Part shown: piece by piece, positions 1-9,197 of the stretch | Layout: each line of letters opens with the position of its first letter | Numbering within the stretch: position 1 is the stretch's first letter | From: PALSA-612 sp963742925 | Lineage (GTDB): Bacteria > Actinomycetota > Thermoleophilia > Gaiellales > Gaiellaceae | DNA length: 64,000 bases | Direction of reading: 5' to 3' | Assembly (NCBI GenBank): GCA_963742925.1 | Contig: CAVUNV010000005.1 | Span: 437,421 to 501,420, forward strand | Made by a program: the position numbers and the translations under genes | The notes under the pieces: model-generated | The model's input: only the letters and a program-made list of their open reading frames with translations | The model's database searches: none | What the model was told of the DNA's origin: nothing

Positions 1-65
1 TGACCGGGATCACGCGCGGCGGCGACCGGATCCCGGTGCTCCGCGGCGGCGCCTGGCAGATCTAG
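1..65 (+). CDS. C-terminal end of an unidentified protein (partial)
   Basis: Reading from base 3 gives about 20 codons ending in GGAWQI and a TAG at 63-65, so a gene that begins before the window ends here. Third positions are rich in G and C as in the neighbours, which supports coding. It converges on the SDR gene, with 8 bases between the two stop codons. The tail is too short to name a family. Confidence 0.4.
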   Translation, partial: TGITRGGDRIPVLRGGAWQI

Positions 66-73
66 CGCGGGGG

Positions 74-832
74 CTAGGCCGGTTTCTTCAGCCGGCCCGA
101 GGCGGCCGTGCGCGCGACGGAGCCCGGGAAGAGCGCCTGCGAAAGCGTCGCGAAGCGGTAGTACCAGGGCACGTAGATCTCACGCTTGTCCGTGTCGAGG
201 GCGTGGAGCACCGCCTTCGCCACGTCCTCCGGCTCGGCGATCACCTTGTGCATGAAGCGCGGGAAGACGGAGCGCTGCGGAAAGCCCTCGGTCTCGACGA
301 ACCCGGGCATGACCGTGTGCACCCGCACGCCACGCGGGTGCAGCTCGGCGGTGACCGCCCGTGAGAACGAGACCTGCGCGTGCTTCGAGGCGCTGTAGGG
401 CCCGGAGGTTCCGGCCGTGACCGTACCGGCCACCGAGGCGATGTTGACGACGTCGGAGGGAACGGCCGCGAGCAGTCCAGGGAGGAAGGCGTTCAGGCAC
501 CAGACGCTGCCGAGGTAGTTGACGCGGGTGACGAGCTCGATCCGCTCAGGATCGGAGTCGACGAAGCCCGTCCGCCCCGGTATGCCGGCGTTGTTCACGA
601 GCAGCTTGATCTCCGGGTGCCGCGCGAGGACGGCTGCGGCCGTGCGCTCGACCGCGGCGCGGTCGCCGACGTCGCAGACCTCGTACTCGCCTGCGACCTC
701 CTCGGCGAGCTTCTGCAGCGGTTCCTCGCGTCGCGCGAGCAGCACGCAGTGCCAGCCACGCTCTCCCAGCGCCCGCGCGAGGGCGGCTCCGATGCCGGAC
801 GACCCGCCGGTGACGACCGCGATCTGCTCCAT
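74..832 (-). CDS. short-chain dehydrogenase/reductase
   Basis: A 252-residue classical SDR, a cytoplasmic NAD(P)-dependent oxidoreductase. The Rossmann motif TGGSSGIG lies at residues 8-15, the NNAG strand at 80-83, and the catalytic set is Ser133, Tyr146 and Lys150 (YSASK). The length is normal for a complete SDR. The last ~50 residues form a basic, hydrophobic tail (VPWYYRFATLSQALFPG), a layout seen in SDRs that act on lipophilic substrates at the membrane. The substrate cannot be read from the sequence. The gene lies downstream of the protease on the same strand, separated by two strong hairpins, so it is probably transcribed on its own. Confidence 0.9.
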   Translation of the reverse strand: MEQIAVVTGGSSGIGAALARALGERGWHCVLLARREEPLQKLAEEVAGEYEVCDVGDRAAVERTAAAVLARHPEIKLLVNNAGIPGRTGFVDSDPERIELVTRVNYLGSVWCLNAFLPGLLAAVPSDVVNIASVAGTVTAGTSGPYSASKHAQVSFSRAVTAELHPRGVRVHTVMPGFVETEGFPQRSVFPRFMHKVIAEPEDVAKAVLHALDTDKREIYVPWYYRFATLSQALFPGSVARTAASGRLKKPA

Positions 833-873
833 GGCTCAGCCTGAAGTCTCGCCTATCTGCACCCCGCGCACGC

Positions 874-896
874 GGAGCAGCGTCTGACGCTGCTCC
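874..896 (-). terminator. perfect hairpin between protease and SDR genes
   Basis: A 10-bp perfect stem (GGAGCAGCGT paired with ACGCTGCTCC) around a 3-base loop. It lies between the stop of the protease gene and the start of the SDR gene. There is no T-run after it on either strand, so it may be a pause, a Rho-type site or a processing hairpin rather than a classic terminator. Confidence 0.45.
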
Positions 897-948
897 GGCA
901 CCGGGTCTGACCCTGCTCCGGCACTGCTCGGGTGCCGGGCGCTGAGGG

Positions 949-970
949 GTGCCAGGCGCGTGCCTGGCAC
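949..970 (-). terminator. hairpin just downstream of the protease stop
   Basis: A 9-bp perfect stem (GTGCCAGGC with GCCTGGCAC) and a 4-base loop, starting 10 bases past the protease stop codon. It is probably the transcription end of the protease gene, although it lacks a T-tail. Between it and the 874-896 hairpin, the 11-base string CTGCTCCGGCA occurs twice, so the spacer is repeat-like. Confidence 0.5.
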
Positions 971-979
971 TGCACGCGG

Positions 980-3900
980 CTAGCAGACGCGAACGGCGCG
1001 GGTCGCCGTGGCCTTGTGCCCGGCGCGGTCGGTCACGACCGCGCGCAGGGCGTGCCGGCCGTGGGCGAGGCCGCCCGTCTTCCAGTCGGCAGCGTAGATG
1101 TCGGCCGTGCCCGTCTTCACCGTCGAAATCCTGCTCGAGCCGTCGTAGAACGTCACCGCGGAGATCTTCGACGTGTCGCTCGCGAGCACGATCAGCCTCT
1201 CCTTCTTCGTCGCGCACGCGCTCGCCTGCGGGGCGATCCACGTGATCGCCGGCCCGTCGACCACGTTCAGGGTGGTCACCTTGATTGCGGTGTTCGGCAG
1301 CTCGTTCGGGCCGATCGTGTTCAGGTTCTTCGACTCCTGGTAGTCGGAGGTGAGCAGCACCACCCGGCGATGGCCTGCATCGAGCGCGGTAGCCTGCGTC
1401 GGCAGTGGGATGACGATCGTCCCCGTCTTCCGGTCGTACGCCGCCGCCCCGATGATCTGGTTGCCGTAGGCGAAGGCGGCCGAGTACGGGTCGACGCCCG
1501 ACTGGGAGTCCGTCGCGTGGAGGGCGATCGTCGGCCGGCCGGCCGCGACCGTCGTGGTCAAGAGCGACACGCGCGGCGGTGTCAGGTCGTTCACCCACGA
1601 GCGCAGGACATAGCTCCCGGCCAGCGACTTGCCGGTGAAGGGGTCGCGGCGCGAGTCGACCGAGACGTAGTAGCGGCCCGGGTTGGCGAACACTGCCCCC
1701 GCCGCGCCGATGTCGAAGAAGGCCGTCGAGCGTCGCCAGGTTCATGTCCACCGGCGTGCCCGCGTAGCCCCCGACCACGTTCTCGTCCTGCGCGTTGAGC
1801 AGCCAGGGATCGATCAGCGAGCCCGCCGACGCCGATGCGACGGCGACGCCGAAGTTGACGGTCTTCTTGTCGAGGGTCGTCACGTAGAGGTGCTCGCTGC
1901 CGTTCTCGTTCATCGGCGGCCCGCTGAAGCTCGGCGGCGGGCCGAACGGATCGGCCGGCCAACGGTAGATGGATGCACGGTTCTGTCCCTTGCGGGTGTC
2001 GCCCGACTGGCTGGTCTTCAGCGGGATCGCGGTCGCTGCCGCCAGCCCGGGCCGCGTGACCATGAAGTCGAACGGGACGCGTCGTGTGACGCCGCCATGC
2101 CGAAGGAGGAGGAAGCCGTAGTCGTCACCGGGGGCGACGTTCGCAGGTGCGCTGACCGTGACCGGCAGCATCGCACTGCCCCCCGGCGCGAGCAGAAACG
2201 TCGGCTGAACCGCGATGTTCGCCTCGGTCGAGAGGCTCTGCACCTGGAGCTCCACCTGCCATGTTCCGTCACCGCCGCCGGCATCGGAGACGGTGAGCAT
2301 GAGCTGTTTGCTCTGCGGGCCGTTTGACACGTTCAGATCGCCGAACGAGAGCGACTGCGGGTCGGTGAAGGCGAGCGGATTGTCGGCCGAGGGCAGCCAG
2401 GCGAGACCGGCGCCCTCCTCGAGCACGGGCGCTTCCGTCGTCTTGTTCGTGTCCGAGAAGGCCGGTCCGGCGGTGGACATCAGCGCCGACTTGACCTGCT
2501 TCGGCGTCCAGCCCGGATGCCGCTGCAGAAGCAGCGCGGCCGAGCCGGCGATGTGCGGCGTCGCCATGCTCGTCCCGGCGAAGACGGCGAAGGGCGAGCC
2601 CGCGAACTCGGGCAGGGTCGAGGACAGGATCTGCGCGCCCGGCGCCGAGATGTCCGGCTTCAGCTGGTGGCCGAAGTCGGTGGGCCCGGCGGATGAGAAG
2701 CTCGTCATCACCCCCGCACGGTCGGTCTGCATCTCGAGAATCTCTCTGCCGATCGTGATCTTCGCCTGCCCGCCTGTCGAGGCCGTCGCCTCGACGAGTC
2801 GCCGCCCGTCGAGGTCGGAGATCATCGCCATGGGATAGCCGAGCGCCACCGGGATCCCATTCGGGTCACCGGCCCGGTTGTCGCTCACGATCACTCCGAT
2901 CGCGCCTGCGGCGGCTGCGCGGTAGGCCTTCGAGGTGAAGGTGCAGAAGCCGCGCTCGACGAGCGCGATCTTGCCCGTGAGCGCTCCCGGCTTCAGCGTC
3001 GCCTTGAGCAGGTTCGGGTCCGACGAGGGGCCGCACAGGTGCCGGTCGACGGGCTTGCCGTTCGCCCCGGTCAGGCTGCCGACGTCGACGAGGGTCTGCG
3101 GCGAGGTGGCCCAGGAGCCGGGCACGCCGTCCCGCGTCGGGAGGACGGGGAAGCTGCTCGAGCCCTGGAGCGCGGGCGACACGACGGTCAGCGCCTGACC
3201 GAAGAAGTGGGGGCTCGTGACGGCGGCGACCGTGAGCGCATCCGGTGCCGATCCGGGAGACTGAACGGTGCCGAGCCCGAACGAGTCGCGGTCGTTGCCG
3301 GCGGCGATGGCCGCGACCACGCCGGCCGAGGTGACGTTCTCGATCGCCGCGATCGTTGCGTCGTTCGCCGGCTCGATCTCGGGCCCGCCGAGGGAGAGGT
3401 TGATGACGTTCATTCCGTCGGCGGCGGCCGCCTCGATGCCGGCGACGATCTCCGGCGTCTCCCCGGAGTCGTCCGGTGCGGTGAGCACGCGGTAGTTGCC
3501 GAGCCACGCCCGGGGGGCGACGCCCGAGAGCCCGGTTGTGACCGGATGGTCACGTCCCGGCGGGGCGGTCGTACCCGCATCACCGGCGGCGATGCCGGCG
3601 ACATGGGTCGCGTGGAATGACACCGACCGATCGACCGGGAGGCCGCCGGCGGCGGCCGATTCCGGCCCGGGGAAGGCGCGCGCGACGATCACCTTCGGTG
3701 TCGTGAACGAGGTGTTGCCCTTCGGGAACCCGGCCGGATAGGAGAATCCGGTCGGGTTGAAGAACTGGTTCGTCTGATCGACGCCGTCGTCGACGATCCC
3801 GATCTTGACCCCGGCACCGCTCGCGCCCGTCGCCGCTTCGAGCTGGGTCGCACCGATCACGCTGGGGCTCTTGTCCAGCAGCGACGCGTAGCGCTCGCTC

Positions 3901-4365
3901 GGATAGACGCGGTTGACGAAGCCGAGCCCGAACAGGCGCGGAAGCTTCGCCGCGGGCAGTGCGACCGCGAAGCCGTCGAGCACGATGCGGTAGTGCCAGG
4001 AGACCCGGGCCTGCGGGATCGCACGCCGGAGCTCGGAGACCGCAACGCGCTGGGCGGCGTCGATCCGGGCCAGGTACGCCTGCGAGGAGCGGCTGGCGAC
4101 GTCGAGCTTCTGCCGTCCGAGCCCGAGATCGAGCCCGTAGTCGAGCCCGTTGCCGACGGTCTGCGCGAGCGGCGGGAGCCCGAGCGTCACGATCACGCGG
4201 ACGCTCCCGCCGGTGCGGCCGGACGGGACCTGGATCGTCCCGTGCCTGAAGCGCGGGATCGTCACGTTGCCGACCTGGCGGCGCAGCGGGATCAGACGCC
4301 GCGGAAACGGACGCGCTGCCGACGAGCGCCGAAAGGAGCGCGATCAGGACGAGGGTCCGGCGCAC
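980..4365 (-). CDS. secreted subtilisin-like serine protease (S8) with PA domain; two apparent frameshifts
   Basis: A large extracellular serine endopeptidase. A signal peptide follows a GTG at 4365 (RRTLVLIALLSALVGSA). Next come an inhibitor-like prodomain and the S8 domain, with Asp in VDDGVD, His in HATHVAG and Ser in GTSMATPHIAG. A protease-associated (PA) domain with GKIALVERGFCTF is inserted before the Ser. C-terminal beta-sandwich domains end in ATRAVRVC. Two frame changes break the reading. Near 4275-4290 the signal peptide and the mature part are in different frames. Near 1724 dropping one base joins NLATLD to AFFDIGAAGAVFANPG. The domains on both sides are intact, so sequence errors are likelier than decay. 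The family call is firm; the substrate is unknown. Confidence 0.85.
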
Positions 4366-4394
4366 GGGCGGCGCGTAGCGTACAGGAGCCCCGA

Positions 4395-4400
4395 TAGACT
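4395..4400 (+). promoter_or_regulatory. -10 element of fabI (leaderless)
   Basis: TAGACT ends 9 bases before the fabI ATG, with no ribosome binding site between. This fits a leaderless transcript and matches the arrangement at many other starts in this window. Confidence 0.5.
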
Positions 4401-4409
4401 CGCGCCCGC

Positions 4410-5189
4410 ATGGCAGGAAGATTCGAAGGCAAGCAGGGGCTCGTGCTCGGCGTCGCCAACAAGCGCTCGATCGCCTGGTCGATCGCACGCGCTCTGGCCG
4501 ACGAGGGCGCCGAGCTCGCGTTCACGTTCCAGGGCGACCGGATCGAGAGCAGCGTCCGCGAGCTCGCAGAGAGCGTCTCGAGCCCGCTCGTCACTTCCTG
4601 TGACGTGCGTTCGGACGACGACGTGCAGCGCGTGTTCGGCGAGGTGGGGGAGGCGTTCGGCGGCGGGCTCGATCTGCTCGTCCACTCGGTGGCGTTCGCC
4701 GCGGCGGAGGATCTGGCCGGGCGCTTCACCGACACGCCGCGTGACAACTTCTGGCTCGCGCTCGACGTCAGCGCGTACTCGCTCGTCGCGTGCGCCCGCG
4801 CGGCCGAGCCGCTGATGGAGGCGCGCGGCGGCGGCTCGATCCTGACCATGACCTACCTCGGCGGCGAGCGCGCGGTGCCCCACTACAACGTGATGGGAGT
4901 CGCCAAGGCGGCGCTCGACGCGTCGGTTCGGTACCTCGCCTGGGATCTCGGGCAGAAGGACATCCGCGTGAACGCCGTCTCGGCCGGCCCGGTGCGCACG
5001 CTGGCTGCGCGCTCGATTGCCGGCTTCCCGACGATGGAGGCGATCGTCGAGGAGCGCGCGCCGCTCCACCGGCAGATCGACGCGGACGACGTCGGCGCCG
5101 CGGCCGCGTATCTGCTCTCGGATGCGGCGCGGAATGTCACGGCGACGACCCTGTACGTCGACGCCGGGTTCCACTCCATGGGCATGTAG
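4410..5189 (+). CDS. fabI: enoyl-[acyl-carrier-protein] reductase (NADH)
   Basis: FabI carries out the last step of each fatty-acid elongation round, the NADH-dependent reduction of enoyl-ACP, in the cytoplasm. The protein has 259 residues, the usual length. It has the divergent FabI dinucleotide motif GVANKRSIAW near residues 14-23. The catalytic set Tyr149, Tyr159 and Lys166 has the 10/7 spacing of the FabI family rather than the YxxxK of ordinary SDRs. The GPVRTLAA segment precedes the substrate loop. A TAGACT box just before the ATG suggests a leaderless message. A strong hairpin follows the stop. Confidence 0.95.
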   Translation: MAGRFEGKQGLVLGVANKRSIAWSIARALADEGAELAFTFQGDRIESSVRELAESVSSPLVTSCDVRSDDDVQRVFGEVGEAFGGGLDLLVHSVAFAAAEDLAGRFTDTPRDNFWLALDVSAYSLVACARAAEPLMEARGGGSILTMTYLGGERAVPHYNVMGVAKAALDASVRYLAWDLGQKDIRVNAVSAGPVRTLAARSIAGFPTMEAIVEERAPLHRQIDADDVGAAAAYLLSDAARNVTATTLYVDAGFHSMGM

Positions 5190-5192
5190 TCG

Positions 5193-5221
5193 CACGGGGG
5201 AAACGGCCGGTTTCCCCCGTG
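5193..5221. terminator. terminator after fabI
   Basis: A 12-bp perfect stem (CACGGGGGAAAC with GTTTCCCCCGTG) and a 5-base loop, 3 bases past the fabI stop. It lies between fabI and the histidine kinase gene, which converge, so it could serve both strands. Confidence 0.75.
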
Positions 5222-5330
5222 GGCCCCCTTCCCCTCGTGGTCGCGTTTCCCGCGGCTCGAGCTACGCCCGGGCGGAGCCCGGGCTCCGCCGCATCTCGTT
5301 GCGCATGGCGAGGGAGAGACCGGCGTGCAG

Positions 5331-6765
5331 TCAGGTCTGGAGCAGCGGCAGCGTGATGCTGGAACGTCGATCCTTCGCCGGGGACCGAACGGGCCGAGGC
5401 GCTGCCGCCGTGAGCCTCTGCGACCGCGGCCACGATCGACAGGCCGAGGCCGACGCCGCCGCTCGAGCGGGATCGCGACGGGTCGCCGCGGTGGAAGCGC
5501 TCGAACACCTGCTCGGCCTCTTCGTCGCCGAGCCCCGGTCCCCGGTCCTCCACCTCGATCAGGGCGTTGCCGTTGCTGCGGGCGACGCGCACCTGGACAG
5601 GGCTCGCCGCGGGTGTGTGCGCGCGGACGTTCGAGAGCAGGTTGTCGACGACCTGGCGCAGCCGGTCGCGGTCGCCGAGCACGACCGCCTCCGCAGCGTC
5701 CAGGCTGATCGGCCGCGAGGGCTCGACCGTCCGCGCCGTCTCGACCGCCTCCGCGACGACGTCCTTCAGGTCGACCGGCTCCCGCTCCAGCGGGCGCCCC
5801 TCGTCGAGCCGGGCGAGGAGCAGCAGGTCGTCGACGAGCAGGCTCATGCGCTCCGACTCGCGGCTGATCCCACCCATCGCTCGCTCCAGGTCGTCGGGCC
5901 GGGCGGCCGCACCGCGCTTGAACAGCTCGGCGTAGGCGCGCACGGCCGCCAGCGGCGTGCGCAGCTCGTGCGACGCGTCGGCGACGAAGCGGCGGAGCCT
6001 GGCCTCGGACGCCTCGCGGGCGTTGAACGCGCGCTCGATCTGGCCGAGCATGGCGTTCAGCGCCAGACCGAGCCGGCCGATCTCCGTGTCCGGCTCGGCC
6101 CGCTCGACTCGCTTCGAAAGGTCTCCCTCTCCGATCGCGGCCGCGGTCTGCTCGATCGCGACGAGCGGCCGCAGGCTGATCCGCACCACCCAGAGCCCGA
6201 GCACGACGAGCGCGGCGAGCACCGCCAGGGTGACGAAGAGCTCGATCAGGAACAGTCGATGGAGCGTCGCGTCGACGTCGTGGAGGGGCACGGCGAAGAC
6301 CAGCAGTGCATTCGACCCCGGGTCGAGTGAGGCCCGGACGCGGTAACGGTCGCCGCCTTTCACGGCCGGGACGGTGAAGTAGCGAACCGCGTCCGGCTCC
6401 TGCGGAGTCGGCGGCTTCAGGGTGATGGTCGCGGGCAGCTTCGGCGCCGGCGCTGTTGCAGTACCGGGGATGGTGCCGATCTTGGGCGTCCCGATCAGCC
6501 TCCCGGTCGTCGGGTTCCTGATCTCCACGTAGAAGCCGCCCGGGAGGGGTGATTGACGCTGTCCTCCGTCGGGGCCGGGCCTGGACCCGCGGCCTCCGAG
6601 GAACTGGTCGGCCAGACGGTGATCCGTCTCCAGGGTCGCGTCGGTCTGATCCATGAGGAACGACTCCTGCGACTTGTACGTGGCGATGTCGGCCGCGACC
6701 AGCCCGGCGGTGGCCAGCACGAGCAGGCCCAGCACGAGCCGGGTGCGAAGCGACAGCCGCCGCAC
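5331..6765 (-). CDS. two-component sensor histidine kinase (one apparent frameshift at the C-terminus)
   Basis: A membrane sensor kinase, partner of the response regulator just upstream (stop TAG, 2 bases, then this GTG). Order: TM1 at about residues 8-26, an extracytoplasmic sensor region to about 165, TM2 at about 172-194, HAMP, HisKA with the phospho-acceptor His266 in ASHELRTP, then HATPase_c with DNLLSN, DRGPGLG and GGVGLGLSI. The reading frame runs past the expected end. Dropping one base of the GG at 5361-5362 gives the typical ending GEGSTFSITLPLLQT with a stop at 5331, and the locus length leaves a remainder of one base. The signal sensed is not evident. Confidence 0.9.
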
Positions 6766-6767
6766 GT

Positions 6768-7466
6768 CTAGTCCCGCTCGGTCTCGAGCATGTAGCCGAC
6801 CTGCCGCACCGTCTTGATCAGCGGCGGGCCGGCGGCGTCGAGCTTCTTCCGCAGGTAGCTCACGTAGGTCTCGACGACGTTCGAGTTGCCGCCGAAGTCG
6901 TAGCGCCACACGTTCTGGAGGATCTGCGACTTCGACAGCACGCGGCGCGGGTTGAGCAGGAAGTAGCGGAGCAGGTTGAACTCGGTGGCCGTCAGCGGCA
7001 CCGGCGTCTCGCCGCGGAACACCTCGTGCCGGCTCTCGTCGAGCGTCAGGTCGGCGAAGCTCAGGACGTCGCCGGGCAGCTCGCTCGCCGTCCGGCGCAG
7101 GATCGCCTGGACACGCGCGACGAGCTCCGCGAGGCTGAACGGCTTCGTCACGTAGTCGTCGCCGCCCGCCCGGAGCGCCTCGACCTTGTTCTCGGTCGCG
7201 TCCTTCGCGGTCAGGAACAGGATCGCGGTCTTGAAGCCGCGGTCGCGGAGCCGGCGACCCACCTCGATCCCCTCCACGTCCGGGAGCATCCAGTCCAGGA
7301 CGATCAGATCCGGGTCGAACGTGGTCACCGCCGTCAGTGCCTGGCGGCCGGTCGTCGCCTCCTCCACGTCGTAGCCCTCGTAGCGGAGGGCGGTGGCGAC
7401 CGCGTCGACGATCGACGGCTCGTCGTCGACGACGAGGATTCGTTGCTCTGCAGTTGCCTGTGTCAT
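6768..7466 (-). CDS. OmpR/PhoB-family response regulator
   Basis: A 232-residue transcription factor: receiver domain with acidic pocket DDE (14-16), phospho-acceptor Asp58 (LDWM) and the conserved Lys of KPF, then a winged-helix DNA-binding domain (TATEFNLLRYFLLNP ... VGYML). It is the MprA/PhoB type. It forms an operon with the downstream histidine kinase. Two near-identical 18-base direct repeats lie 23 bases upstream of the start, a likely binding site for the regulator itself. Confidence 0.95.
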   Translation of the reverse strand: MTQATAEQRILVVDDEPSIVDAVATALRYEGYDVEEATTGRQALTAVTTFDPDLIVLDWMLPDVEGIEVGRRLRDRGFKTAILFLTAKDATENKVEALRAGGDDYVTKPFSLAELVARVQAILRRTASELPGDVLSFADLTLDESRHEVFRGETPVPLTATEFNLLRYFLLNPRRVLSKSQILQNVWRYDFGGNSNVVETYVSYLRKKLDAAGPPLIKTVRQVGYMLETERD

Positions 7467-7488
7467 GCCTCCACCGTCTCACCCGATC

Positions 7489-7538
7489 CTGTGAGTCCGC
7501 TGAGAATTGCATCACGGATGCTGTGAGTCTGCTGAGAA
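7489..7538. promoter_or_regulatory. direct-repeat operator candidate upstream of the two-component genes
   Basis: CTGTGAGTCCGCTGAGAA at 7489-7506 recurs with one mismatch at 7521-7538, a period of 32 bp, about three helical turns. OmpR-family regulators bind direct repeats, often in their own promoter, so autoregulation is a fair inference. Confidence 0.5.
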
Positions 7539-7600
7539 CGCGATACCGCCGCTGGCCCCGGTCGGTCGTCACGCGTACACACTCTTGTCACACAGGCGTT

Positions 7601-7612
7601 TCACACGTGTGA
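7601..7612. promoter_or_regulatory. 12-bp palindrome (operator candidate)
   Basis: TCACACGTGTGA is a perfect palindrome in the space upstream of the response regulator. It resembles a site for a dimeric regulator. The half-site TCACAC also appears 13 bases to the left (TGTCACACAGG). No regulator can be assigned. Confidence 0.35.
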
Positions 7613-7734
7613 CGATTTCGCAGCTACGCTCAAACCGGGGGGTCAGGGCCAAAGGCCCCGGGGGAAACAAGCAGAGCATCGCGCCGAAAGGCCCCACGGG
7701 CAGGCCGGCGGGCGAGCTCGAGCCGCTGCGCTAG
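7609..7734 (+). CDS. possible 41-residue peptide, unidentified
   Basis: A GTG at 7609 opens 41 codons rich in G, P, K and R (RGVRAKGPGGNKQ near the middle) that end in a TAG sharing the bases CTAG with the stop of the convergent carboxypeptidase gene. There is no ribosome binding site. The same DNA also forms a small GGGCC-AAA-GGCCC hairpin at 7646-7658, so it could be untranslated. This is the only sign of a gene in this spacer. Confidence 0.25.
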   Translation: MTISQLRSNRGVRAKGPGGNKQSIAPKGPTGRPAGELEPLR

Positions 7735-8684
7735 CGGACGGCGGGCTCGTCGACCGTCAGGGTGCGCGTGTCCGCGTCGAGCGTGCACGTGACGCCGAGC
7801 GGCAGCGTCGCGAGATGCTTGCCGTGGCCGAGCGGCAAGCCGTAGAGGACGGGCACGCCGAGCCGGGCGAGCCGGTTCTCGAGCACCTCCTCGATCGACT
7901 TGACGCGAGGAAAGCCGGAGCGCGCGTCGGGGAACTCCGATTTCGCGATCTCGCCGACGACGATGCCGACCACGCCGTCGAGCTTCCCTGCCGCCTGGAG
8001 CTGGACGAGCATTCCGTCGATCTGCCACGCGGGCGCGTTGACGTCCTCGATGAACAGGATCGCCCCGTCGGCCTCGAACTCCCACGGCGTCCCGATCGTG
8101 TGCTGGAGGAGCCACAGACAGCCGCCGACCAGCGGTGCCGTCGCGCGCCCGCCCGCGATCGCGCGCAGGTACGGATCGTCCGGTGAGCGCGGCACCTCGC
8201 CGGTCGTGCCGCGCAGCCTCGAGAGCAGCTGCGTGTGGGTGAGCTCGGTCGCGTCGCAGTTCCCGACGGTTTGCAGATGGGGCCCGTAGAACGTGGCCAG
8301 CCCGGTGCGGCGGCGGATCGACTCGTGCAGGGCCGTGATGTCCGAGTAGCCGACGAACGGCTTCGGGTTGGCAGCGATCACGTCGAAGTCGAGGAACGGG
8401 ATCAACTGCGCCGAGCCGTAGCCGCCGCGGAAGCACTGGACGACGTCCACCTCGGGGTCGGCGAACAGCGCCTCGAGGTCGCGGGCACGCTGCTCGGGGT
8501 CGCCCGCGACCCAGTCGTCGCACGCGAACACGCCCTCGCCGAGCTTGACGCGGTAGCCCTGCGACTGCCACCACTCGACGCCGCGCTCGACCTCGGAGCG
8601 TCTGAAGACGCCGGTTGCGGGCGAGACGACGCCGATCGTCCCGCCGTCGGGAAGTGGCTTGCCGAAGAGCGAGGCGGCGGTCAG
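7731..8684 (-). CDS. LD-carboxypeptidase (peptidase S66, LdcA/MccF family)
   Basis: Family members remove the terminal D-Ala from muropeptides during wall recycling, or cleave related bonds (MccF). Visible: the N-terminal GTIGVVSPATG strand, the nucleophile elbow FVGYSD with its Ser, the conserved LVGGCLWLL, the Glu of FIEDVN and the His of LGHGKH. The length of about 317 residues is normal. The start is a problem: no ATG, GTG or TTG lies in frame between the upstream gene's stop at 8695 and the first conserved strand. A CTG at 8684 is the best candidate unless a base has been lost. It overlaps no other gene and converges with the 7609 peptide. Confidence 0.85.
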   Translation of the reverse strand: MTAASLFGKPLPDGGTIGVVSPATGVFRRSEVERGVEWWQSQGYRVKLGEGVFACDDWVAGDPEQRARDLEALFADPEVDVVQCFRGGYGSAQLIPFLDFDVIAANPKPFVGYSDITALHESIRRRTGLATFYGPHLQTVGNCDATELTHTQLLSRLRGTTGEVPRSPDDPYLRAIAGGRATAPLVGGCLWLLQHTIGTPWEFEADGAILFIEDVNAPAWQIDGMLVQLQAAGKLDGVVGIVVGEIAKSEFPDARSGFPRVKSIEEVLENRLARLGVPVLYGLPLGHGKHLATLPLGVTCTLDADTRTLTVDEPAVR

Positions 8685-8694
8685 GGCCGTGCCG

Positions 8695-9165
8695 TTACGA
8701 CCATGGCCGGGCGACCATGTCGAAGACGATGAGGAGCAGCAGCACCGAGTCGAAGCGTGCGACGAGCAGGATGCGCTGGATGAGGGCCTGAACCTCGGCG
8801 TCGTCGGGGCTGCGCTCGTCGAGGAGCGTGGCGAGCTTCTTCGAGTGGGGACCGAGGTAGCCGGCGCCGAGTGCGAACGAGGCGGCCCAGCCGGCGATGC
8901 CGATCTGGATCCAGGTCGGGCTGTAGCCCCAGTCACCTTTCTCGACCAGGGCGAATCCGAAGCCGACGACCATCAGCGAGAGGGGCGGGAAGTATCTGCC
9001 GCCGAGGAACGCGACCTGTTTGGCGAACTGCGCCAGGCGGATGGGATCACGGAGCCCGATGGTCATGATCCCGAGGAGGGTGAGCATCACGGCGCCGCCC
9101 ACCCACATCACCGCGGCGAGCACGTGGGCCGACTCGAGCCAGTAGTACGTCGTCACGGCGAGCAT
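8695..9165 (-). CDS. DUF2269-like integral membrane protein
   Basis: A 156-residue protein with four predicted membrane helices (about residues 10-32, 52-72, 83-103 and 132-152). The start YYWLESAHVLAAVMWVGG carries the conserved His and Trp of small DUF2269/CopD-like membrane proteins. The function is not established for this family. It lies 10 bases before the carboxypeptidase gene on the same strand, so the two may be co-transcribed. Confidence 0.7.
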   Translation of the reverse strand: MLAVTTYYWLESAHVLAAVMWVGGAVMLTLLGIMTIGLRDPIRLAQFAKQVAFLGGRYFPPLSLMVVGFGFALVEKGDWGYSPTWIQIGIAGWAASFALGAGYLGPHSKKLATLLDERSPDDAEVQALIQRILLVARFDSVLLLLIVFDMVARPWS

Positions 9166-9197
9166 GGCCGGTTTCTACCAGGGTCTCGTGATGGAGG

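Noticed and set aside
5137..7572. A single open frame covering response regulator and kinase (hybrid kinase)
   Set aside because: The first third is the response regulator region read out of frame. The regulator has its own complete frame with stop 2 bases before the kinase GTG.
7621..7734. A riboswitch upstream of the carboxypeptidase or two-component genes
   Set aside because: CAAACC and GCCGAAAGG strings look suggestive, but neither the c-di-GMP, c-di-AMP nor fluoride core can be completed, and the genes on either side are read away from it or end at it.
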